5,252 bases of DNA from Rikenellaceae bacterium (lineage in GTDB: Bacteria > Bacteroidota > Bacteroidia > Bacteroidales > UBA932): assembly GCA_003513895.1 (NCBI GenBank), contig DOSU01000143.1:17614-22865 (forward strand), read 5' to 3'. A model generated the notes under the pieces. That model was not told the DNA's origin. It did no database searches and saw nothing but the letters and a program-made list of their open reading frames with translations. Made by a program: the position numbers and the translations under genes. Shown in pieces: positions 1 to 5,252 of this stretch. How positions within the stretch are numbered: position 1 is the stretch's first letter; each line of letters begins with the position of its first letter.

Positions 1-1614
1 AAGTTGCTTGCAGAGAGGGCATCGGACAACAAGATGGATGTACTTGTATCCTATACCGGAGAGGGTTCTTTCTCAAACAGCCTTACAGCATGGAAGGAAG
101 AGGGTGTTACAATGAGAGAGCAATTTCCACAGGCTTTCAGCAACAAAAACTCTGCAAAATTCCTGATGTTCCATATGTACCCCTACATGAAACAAACGAT
201 TAAAGAAGAACTTAGACGAGACGATGTCGATCTTATTTTGTTTCACGAACATGGAATGCCAGAAAGACAATATCTGACTGGTATTCCATTAAGTAAGGGG
301 GCAGAAGCAAATATGGAAGCAGGTAAGAGGCTTTTCAGGAATTGGTTGAGAAAAAATAAACAAGGCAGTGAAAAGAACGAACAACTGAAAAGCGCATGGA
401 AAAGCTATTACAAGATTGATTCAACATGGTTTGCAGGAGCATTCGATAAAGAGCAAATAAAAAAGGACTCTCTGGACGATGTTAGTATGGGAATTGTTTT
501 GGAAGATGTTCCAGCCATTAATCCTAATCCCAGAATAGTAATTTTTGATGCCTGTTATAATGGAGACTTCCGCGAAGAGAGCTTCATTGGAGGCGAGTAC
601 ATATTTGCAAAGGGAAAGACACTGGTTGCCATAGGTAATTCGGTGAATGTTTTGCAGGACAAGTCTTCCAGCGACCTTCTGGGGATTATTGGATTGGGAT
701 ACAGAGTGGGAGAATGGGCTCAGCTCACAAACATTTTGGAATCCCACATAATAGGTGACCCAACCTTTATGTTTAAAGGCCACAAAGCGAGCAAAAAGAT
801 TAATCTCAGATCAACAGATATCCCATACTGGCTAAAGGTTTTTAAGACAGAACAGCATCCGGACATCAAGGGAGTTGCCCTCCACAAACTATTCAATCTT
901 AAATATGCAGCTCTGCCACAACTCCTTACAGAGACATATCACTCTTCTCCTTATGCGATGCTCCGGCTTCAGGTATATCATCTTCTCCAGTTCTATAATG
1001 ACGGAAGATTTGAAAAATTGCTTAAAACATCGGTTTATGACCCTTACGAGTTTATCAGACGAAAGTCTACATATTCGATGGGCAGGATAGGCAAGGATGT
1101 ATTCATTCCATACATTGCATCAATCTATCTGAACGATGGATTGGACGAGAGAGTACGATTCAATGCAGAATTCTGTTTTGACCTTATGGATATGAAGAAA
1201 CTCAAGAGTGAAGTATTGTCACAGATCGAGAGCAGCACCTCTCTTTACAATAAGGAGAACATTAAACTGGAGTTTACAAGAAAGATGAATTCCCGTATGA
1301 GAATCTCCGAGATGGGGTTAGACGTGGCAAACCCAAATCTTAAGATGAGTTCCAGGTTGATGGGTGTAAGCTCCCTGAGGAATAACAGTTACCACATTAT
1401 GGTGGATAACTATCTTAAGATTCTTGAAAATCCCACCGAGAATCTAAACCTAAAAATAAAACTTGCAGAAGCTTTAGGATGGTTTACCTTATCTCACAGA
1501 AAAGGGGATATTATCAACTCATGCAAAAGCGTAGCCTCCCGGGCAGGAACAGACGAGAAACTTAGGGACGAGCTGCTTAAAACAGCAAACAGACTAGAGA
1601 TATACATGCGTTAA
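1..1614 (+). CDS. Gingipain-like (C25, clan CD) cysteine peptidase with C-terminal HEAT repeats, upstream paralogue, 5'-truncated by window edge
   Basis: Predicted cysteine endopeptidase of the caspase/gingipain fold. The frame is open from base 1. The TTG at 4-6 is not a credible start, because aligning with the downstream paralogue leaves about 200 N-terminal residues, including any signal peptide, outside the window. Counting residues from base 4, a strand ending in GEG (Glu20, bases 61-63) matches the gingipain catalytic Glu region. FHEHG carries the catalytic His83 (250-252) and FDACYNGDF the nucleophile Cys184 (553-555). The segment TLVAIGNSVN matches the gingipain strand lining the S1 pocket, and GDPT (251-254) closes the domain. 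Residues ~285-536 form about seven HEAT-like helical pairs of 31-35 residues; conserved pieces are YEFIRR (348-353) and LAEALGWF (487-494). His and Cys are 101 residues apart, much more than the ~33 recalled for RgpB. No type IX sorting domain is seen. The family call is confident from motifs; the substrate is unknown. It is probably co-transcribed with the next gene. Confidence 0.85.
   Translation, partial: KLLAERASDNKMDVLVSYTGEGSFSNSLTAWKEEGVTMREQFPQAFSNKNSAKFLMFHMYPYMKQTIKEELRRDDVDLILFHEHGMPERQYLTGIPLSKGAEANMEAGKRLFRNWLRKNKQGSEKNEQLKSAWKSYYKIDSTWFAGAFDKEQIKKDSLDDVSMGIVLEDVPAINPNPRIVIFDACYNGDFREESFIGGEYIFAKGKTLVAIGNSVNVLQDKSSSDLLGIIGLGYRVGEWAQLTNILESHIIGDPTFMFKGHKASKKINLRSTDIPYWLKVFKTEQHPDIKGVALHKLFNLKYAALPQLLTETYHSSPYAMLRLQVYHLLQFYNDGRFEKLLKTSVYDPYEFIRRKSTYSMGRIGKDVFIPYIASIYLNDGLDERVRFNAEFCFDLMDMKKLKSEVLSQIESSTSLYNKENIKLEFTRKMNSRMRISEMGLDVANPNLKMSSRLMGVSSLRNNSYHIMVDNYLKILENPTENLNLKIKLAEALGWFTLSHRKGDIINSCKSVASRAGTDEKLRDELLKTANRLEIYMR
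856..1611 (+). repeat. HEAT-like helical repeat region of the upstream peptidase
   Basis: Protein-level repeats covering residues ~285-536 (counted from base 4). Units begin near residues 285, 316, 348, 381, 415, 447, 482 and 515, in register with those of the downstream paralogue. Helix A signatures include GVALHKLF, LRLQVYHLL, IRRKSTYSMG, VRFNAEFCF and LAEALGWF. Several units have drifted from the HEAT consensus (the fifth, around 415-446, is hardest to recognise), so the solenoid as a whole is better supported than any single boundary. Confidence 0.65.
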
Positions 1615-1622
1615 AACCTGAG
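1615..1622 (+). promoter_or_regulatory. Eight-base intercistronic junction without Shine-Dalgarno
   Basis: Only 8 bases separate the TAA of the first peptidase gene from the ATG of the second, so there is no room for a promoter or terminator and the two genes are very likely one transcript. There is no GGAGG-like ribosome binding site; the upstream bases are A-rich (TTAAAACCTGAG), as is common in Bacteroidota, where initiation depends little on Shine-Dalgarno pairing. Two consecutive ATG codons (1623 and 1626) could both serve as start; the difference is a single Met before the signal peptide. Confidence 0.6.
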
Positions 1623-1694
1623 ATGATGAAGAGAAAATATATTATAATAGCACTGCTTCTTACAGCAATTGTATTTGACATAAATGTATATGCA
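1623..1694 (+). other. Sec signal peptide coding segment
   Basis: The first 24 codons encode a classical type I signal peptide: positive charges at Lys3, Arg4 and Lys5, a hydrophobic stretch (residues 6-18), then a polar end with Val-Tyr-Ala, giving an AXA-like cleavage site before Lys25. Absence of Cys near the cleavage site argues against a lipoprotein. The upstream paralogue presumably has an equivalent outside the window. Confidence 0.8.
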
Positions 1695-3878
1695 AAGAGT
1701 GAAGTAATTCCTGCAAAAGGAAAATTTGATTCCAGATTTTTGATAGTTGTAGACTCAGAATCTTTCTCGTACGCAAAGGACGAAATTCTGGATTACAAAT
1801 CGGTTCTTGAACGCGAGGGTCTTGGAGCAGTAATATTGGTTGGGGAATGGAGCAATCCCGAAATTCTAAGGTCGGAAATCAAAGAACTCTATTCACGGAA
1901 ACCAGTTATGGAGGGTGCCGTATTCATTGGAAAAATACCGATTGTACGAGTTCAGAACTTTCAGCATTCAACTACCGCATTCAAGATGGACGAAGAGAAA
2001 TTTCCCATAGAAGAGTCTTCGGTAACTTCAGACAGATACTACGACGACCTTGATCTGGAATTTGAATTTATGCAGCAGGATGCAAAAAATCCCATGATAT
2101 TTTACTATCGCATAAAAGAGAGTTCTCCCCAGATTATTATGAGCGACTTCTATTCTGCAAGAATGACTCCTCCAACAGACATGGGTATTGAGACCGGTCT
2201 CTTGCTAAAGAGGTACCTTAAAAAAGTTGTTGCAGCACATAAGGAGAGCAATCTCCTGGACCAACTTGTAATTTTCAACGGACACGGATACAACTCGGAC
2301 TGTCTTACTGCCTGGCAGAATGAGCAATTTGCGATAAAGGAGCAAATTCCTCTTGCATTCAAAACGTCAAAAGGGAACGGATTTTATAACTTCCGTCAGG
2401 CTCCTTTCATGAAGTACAAGCTTTATGAAAAATTGCAGCAAAGTGGTACCGATTTGTTTATATTCCATGAACACGGCGATTTTCATATTCAGTATATAAA
2501 TGGAGAATATCCGGCACCTAACGAACTGGAAGTCACAAATCCTGTATTTGACAAGAACAAGGCATCGGACAAAGTTGGCCCTATGAGTGCTATGGCTGCA
2601 TCTCTTAGACACTCATACCGAAAGTATAAGGGAGAGAGAGCTGCCAAATTTAAAAAGGAACTGATTGAGGAATATGGCTTTACCGAGGAGTTTTTTAACA
2701 AAAGCACCCTTGACTCACTCAGAGTACAGGACTCGATTTTTGCAGCAGATCTTAACATTGTTCTGAGTGATCTATCCAAGATAAGGATGCAGCCAAGATT
2801 AACCATCTTTGACGCCTGCTACAACGGATCGTTCCACCGACCCGGATACGTTGCAGGATACCACGTTTTTGGAGACGGGAACACAATCGCAGCACAAGGT
2901 AATACCGTGAATGTTCTTCAGGACAAGTGGTCACTTGAATTGCTGGGATTACTGGCTGAGGGTGCAAGAATTGGTTTCTGGCAAAAAGAGTTTCAATATC
3001 TGGAATCTCACCTCATTGGCGACCCAACATATCAGTTCGCTTCGTTAGACTCAAAGGAGGCAAAAGTGCTTAATACCAGATTAGCCACAAAAGGCGGAGA
3101 GCTGTCTACATGGAAAAACTACCTTAATTCAAACAAGGTTAACGAGCAAACAGTTGCAATCAAACAACTTTCAAAAATACCGTCGAAAGACTTTTCTGCA
3201 CAACTGCTAAAGCTGTTCAAGGAAAGCAAGCACTACAGTGTTAGGATGGAAGCATTAAAAAGGCTGCTGGACACAAGAGACGCAAACTCAATTGAGGCAG
3301 TTCGCCTGGGTTTGGACGACTCCTATGAGCTCATACGAAGATTTTCGGCCAGGTTTGCCGCCTATTACGGCGATAAAGTATTCATAGCCCCTCTTGTCAA
3401 CATAGTTATCTTTTCAAACGAGAGCCAGCGGGTACAGTATGCGGCACAAGGTTCGCTTCAAATGCTCGACATAAAAGAAGTGGTGAAAGAGATAGAGAAT
3501 CAGGTAAATGCCTCTAACCTAACAGATAAGCAGGAGACAATAAAAAACCTGTCCGAATACTACAAAGGGCAACAGAGAGCACAGGATAAATCGCTCAAGA
3601 CAATTTTGGACAAATCGGCAAAACCTGAGAATAGACTTTCTGCGATCAGGAGCCTGAGGAACTATAACAACCACAAGCAAGTATCGAGCCTTTTGACAAT
3701 GCTTAAAGACTCATCCGACGATCCGGACCTAAGAGCTGCACTTGCCGAGGCACTTGGCTGGTTCAACCTGAGTATACACAAAGATGTGATTTTGGATACC
3801 CTCAACGATGTATACAAAGAGAGCTCCATCTCTGAAAAACTCAAAGCAGAAGTGCTACAAAGCATTAAAAGAATGTAA
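1623..3878 (+). CDS. Secreted gingipain-like (C25, clan CD) cysteine peptidase with C-terminal HEAT repeats, downstream paralogue, complete
   Basis: Complete 751-residue predicted secreted cysteine peptidase. Residues 1-24 look like a Sec signal peptide: basic MMKRK, hydrophobic core, and a likely cut after VYA24. There is no lipobox Cys. Residues ~37-180 resemble the gingipain N-terminal subdomain: strands FLIVV and AVILVG, GAVFIGKIPIVRV, SDRYYDDLD, and a YSAR segment where gingipains have IGRFS. The catalytic subdomain (~190-470) has FHEHG with His284 (bases 2472-2474), FDACYNG with Cys399 (2817-2819), TIAAQGNTVN, and GDPT at 466-469. The position of the gingipain catalytic Glu holds His221 in GHG (2283-2285), unlike the upstream copy, so this enzyme may use a dyad. 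A ~115-residue His-to-Cys interval includes a basic helical stretch (~328-352). Residues ~507-751 are seven to eight HEAT-like repeats of 31-34 residues, including YELIRR (568-573) and LAEALGWF (707-714). No Ig-like or type IX sorting domain is seen, so the protein may stay periplasmic. The gene ends 5 bases from the convergent S9 gene. Confidence 0.88.
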   Translation: MMKRKYIIIALLLTAIVFDINVYAKSEVIPAKGKFDSRFLIVVDSESFSYAKDEILDYKSVLEREGLGAVILVGEWSNPEILRSEIKELYSRKPVMEGAVFIGKIPIVRVQNFQHSTTAFKMDEEKFPIEESSVTSDRYYDDLDLEFEFMQQDAKNPMIFYYRIKESSPQIIMSDFYSARMTPPTDMGIETGLLLKRYLKKVVAAHKESNLLDQLVIFNGHGYNSDCLTAWQNEQFAIKEQIPLAFKTSKGNGFYNFRQAPFMKYKLYEKLQQSGTDLFIFHEHGDFHIQYINGEYPAPNELEVTNPVFDKNKASDKVGPMSAMAASLRHSYRKYKGERAAKFKKELIEEYGFTEEFFNKSTLDSLRVQDSIFAADLNIVLSDLSKIRMQPRLTIFDACYNGSFHRPGYVAGYHVFGDGNTIAAQGNTVNVLQDKWSLELLGLLAEGARIGFWQKEFQYLESHLIGDPTYQFASLDSKEAKVLNTRLATKGGELSTWKNYLNSNKVNEQTVAIKQLSKIPSKDFSAQLLKLFKESKHYSVRMEALKRLLDTRDANSIEAVRLGLDDSYELIRRFSARFAAYYGDKVFIAPLVNIVIFSNESQRVQYAAQGSLQMLDIKEVVKEIENQVNASNLTDKQETIKNLSEYYKGQQRAQDKSLKTILDKSAKPENRLSAIRSLRNYNNHKQVSSLLTMLKDSSDDPDLRAALAEALGWFNLSIHKDVILDTLNDVYKESSISEKLKAEVLQSIKRM
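3144..3875 (+). repeat. HEAT-like helical repeat region of the downstream peptidase
   Basis: Protein-level tandem repeats covering residues ~508-751. Successive units begin near residues 507, 537, 568, 602, 633, 667, 701 and 735, each with a helix A of the pattern xxVRxxAxxxL (for example VRMEALKRLL, RLSAIRSLRN, LRAALAEALG) followed by a second amphipathic helix. Such solenoids normally bind protein or peptide partners. Repeat 3 (YELIRR) and repeat 7 (LAEALGWF) are the best conserved between the two paralogues and could mark the functional surface. Boundaries are by eye. Confidence 0.7.
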
Positions 3879-3893
3879 CAACATTATTCTGCT
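3845..3893. terminator. Three-way inverted-repeat structure across the convergent stop codons; possible weak bidirectional terminator
   Basis: An outer 7-base inverted repeat, AGCAGAA (3845-3851) with TTCTGCT (3887-3893), encloses two small hairpins. These are TGCT/AGCA with a 4-base loop (3853-3864) and AATGT/ACATT with loop AACA (3872-3885); the second contains the stop codon of the C25 gene and reaches into that of the S9 gene. The intergenic gap is only 5 bases, so any terminator must lie in coding ends. The stems are AT-rich and neither strand has a strong U-tract after the stem, so an intrinsic terminator is uncertain and the pairing may be chance. Confidence 0.22.
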
Positions 3894-5252
3894 ATTTCCA
3901 ATCCCCAGTCAATGCCTTTCATTGTTGCCGGCACACCTGTTTTCATCCATACGGGCATTGGAGCACCCTTAAGAAAGTGGTCAAAGAACTGAGATAGTCT
4001 TATGCTGAGATCTTTTGCGTTTACTCTGTTGCCAAGGTTGTGCGATTCTTTGTTGTACTGAAGCATCCATGCCGGTTTTCCGAGCCTGCGTAATGCCGTA
4101 AAATACTCAATACCCTGATACCACGGAACAGCCTCATCTGCATCGTTTGCCATTATCAGTACCGGAGTCTCAATCTTGTCTGCATGGAATAAAGGAGAGT
4201 TCTCTATGTACAGGTCAAGATCTTCCCAAAGAGTTTTTCCGATTCTGCTCTGAGTGTGCTCATACTGGAACTGGCGAGAAACACCAGAACCCCAGCGTAT
4301 TCCGCCATACGCACTGGTCATGTTTGATACCGGAGCACCGGCACCGGCAGCTTTCCATTTGAATACCTGAGGCTGAGTGATCATATAGGCAACCTGATAA
4401 CCACCCCAACTCTGACCCTGAATTGCAATGTTGTCTCTATCTACCCAAGAGTTCTTGCAAAGCATTTCAACACCCGGGACAATACAATCAAGCGCACTCT
4501 TTCCGGGATGTCCTATCTGATAATAGATATCCGGAACAAATACCAGATAACCGTTGCTTGTGAAAAACGTAATATTAACCGTTGAACGGCTTGGGGCAGG
4601 AGCCCTGTAGTAATGAAGGTAATCACTGGTTTTTTCGTAGAAATAAACAATCATAGGATACTTTTTCGAGGGGTCGAAATTCTCGGGTTTATGAAGAATT
4701 CCCTCAACATCAAGTCCTGTTGCAGATTTCCATTTAACCAGCTCATTTGTGCCCCAGATATAGTCCCTCTGCTGAGGATTTATGTCTGTATATTTCTGCT
4801 GAGTTTTGAAGTTGTCTCTTGTTATCCATAATTCAGGTGATGTGGCAAAGTTATGTTTTACGTAAGTAATAACCGAACCATCCTTAGATTTTGTAAGATA
4901 CATGAAATTGTAAGGTTCCAGTACCCATTTTTTTAAAACCGGTTTGCGCTTGTTCATCTCCTTGAAGTAGTAACCGTTTTCCTTTGTAATATTGTCAAAA
5001 ACAGATAAATAGACTGTTTCTTTTGGTTTTATAGGAGTAAGCTTTACTCCCGGAGTCCCCGGAGGAAGGAGCATCTTGTCAAGACGTACAAGTCTAAACA
5101 TCTTGTTCTCTTTTCTTCCGGTTCCCCCGGAAATATTTACAGATGGCTGCTCTCCTCGTGGATCTACTTGCCACACATCGTACCTGTCGTACAGGTATAC
5201 CTCCCTGTCTCCTTCCGACCATCCTCCGTGTCCATATGAAGGGACCATTTCC
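3884..5252 (-). CDS. S9 prolyl-oligopeptidase family serine peptidase, C-terminal half (N-terminus beyond window)
   Basis: Serine peptidase of the alpha/beta-hydrolase S9 family (DPP IV / acylaminoacyl-peptidase type), which typically removes di- or oligopeptides from peptide ends. The frame is open through the right edge; the first ATG (5246-5248) falls inside a beta-propeller strand (YLYDRYDVWQVDP), so it is internal and roughly half of the protein is missing. Counting from that Met, residues 1-~165 are propeller remnants (repeated strands such as VYLSVFD and ELWITRDNF) and ~165-428 the hydrolase domain. The triad is visible: Ser280 in GQSWGGY (bases 4409-4411), Asp371 in NDADEAVP (4136-4138) and His403 in KESHNL (4040-4042). 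The helix ending FFDHFLKGAP is typical of the domain end. Bacteroidota homologues of this long form are usually exported, but no signal can be seen here. The gene converges on the C25 gene, so it has its own promoter outside the window. Confidence 0.88.
   Translation of the reverse strand, partial: EMVPSYGHGGWSEGDREVYLYDRYDVWQVDPRGEQPSVNISGGTGRKENKMFRLVRLDKMLLPPGTPGVKLTPIKPKETVYLSVFDNITKENGYYFKEMNKRKPVLKKWVLEPYNFMYLTKSKDGSVITYVKHNFATSPELWITRDNFKTQQKYTDINPQQRDYIWGTNELVKWKSATGLDVEGILHKPENFDPSKKYPMIVYFYEKTSDYLHYYRAPAPSRSTVNITFFTSNGYLVFVPDIYYQIGHPGKSALDCIVPGVEMLCKNSWVDRDNIAIQGQSWGGYQVAYMITQPQVFKWKAAGAGAPVSNMTSAYGGIRWGSGVSRQFQYEHTQSRIGKTLWEDLDLYIENSPLFHADKIETPVLIMANDADEAVPWYQGIEYFTALRRLGKPAWMLQYNKESHNLGNRVNAKDLSIRLSQFFDHFLKGAPMPVWMKTGVPATMKGIDWGLEIAE

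Noticed and set aside
4..6. TTG as the true start of the first peptidase gene
   Set aside because: The frame is open to base 1 and the protein lacks ~200 residues present in the paralogue, including the signal peptide; the true start lies outside the window.
421..783. 120-codon antisense open frame inside the first peptidase gene
   Set aside because: Lies wholly opposite the conserved catalytic region, has no recognisable domain, and is a shadow of the sense coding bias.
2277..2288. FNGHG in the downstream peptidase as the gingipain catalytic His motif (YTGHGS look-alike)
   Set aside because: The upstream copy has GEG here while FHEHG is invariant; order of strands and the 63-residue spacing match the gingipain Glu site, so FHEHG is preferred. 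Not fully excluded.
2489..2806. 105-codon antisense open frame inside the second peptidase gene
   Set aside because: Entirely inside a well-supported gene, low-complexity Ser/Leu-rich product without motif; judged a shadow.
1..3878. Intracellular caspase-like anti-phage or cell-death effector system
   Set aside because: The complete copy has a clear Sec signal peptide and there is no nearby sensor, gasdermin or nucleotide-signalling gene; extracytoplasmic proteolysis fits better.
4327..4350. Short GC-rich repeat (accggcaccggcag)
   Set aside because: Explained by the Ala/Gly-rich segment AAGAGAPV of the S9 hydrolase domain.
4147..4831. Two ~70-codon + strand open frames opposite the S9 hydrolase domain
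   Set aside because: They oppose the conserved catalytic domain codons and encode no recognisable protein.
5246..5248. ATG as the start of the S9 gene
   Set aside because: It lies in an open frame (preceded by GAA) and directly before a propeller strand; half of the usual protein would be missing, so the gene continues beyond the window.

Overview
The window most resembles a Bacteroidota chromosome (probably a Bacteroidales-like lineage). The reasons are the secreted, gingipain-type (peptidase family C25, clan CD) cysteine peptidases, a large S9 family serine peptidase, A-rich starts without a Shine-Dalgarno sequence, and moderately AT-rich coding DNA. The genus cannot be named from sequence alone. 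No RNA gene, mobile element, CRISPR array or long intergenic stretch is visible; almost every base is coding.

Layout: (1) 1-1614, + strand, is the 3' part of a C25-like cysteine peptidase gene whose first ~200 codons lie left of the window. (2) 1623-3878, + strand, begins 8 bases after that stop codon and is a complete 751-residue paralogue with a Sec signal peptide. (3) 3884-5252, - strand, is the C-terminal half of an S9 prolyl-oligopeptidase family enzyme that converges on gene 2 with only 5 bases between the stop codons; its N-terminal half lies right of the window.

The two + strand genes are a tandem duplication, presumably one operon. Both have the clan CD signature (His-Gly in FHEHG, Ala-Cys in FDACYNG), a GDPT motif ending the catalytic region, and about 250 residues of HEAT-like helical repeats in place of the Ig-like and type IX sorting domains of classical gingipains. 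Spacing between landmarks is identical in the two copies (63 residues from the third-residue position to the catalytic His; 67 from Cys to GDP), except for the His-to-Cys interval (101 versus 115). That interval is about 33 in RgpB as I recall it, so both copies carry a large insertion there. The copies differ at the position matching the gingipain catalytic Glu: Glu in the upstream copy, His in the downstream copy.

The likely theme is extracytoplasmic proteolysis or protein processing. The C25-HEAT pair could cleave specific partners recognised by the HEAT solenoid, and the S9 enzyme could trim peptides. This functional link is inference; the convergent orientation argues against co-transcription of the S9 gene with the pair.
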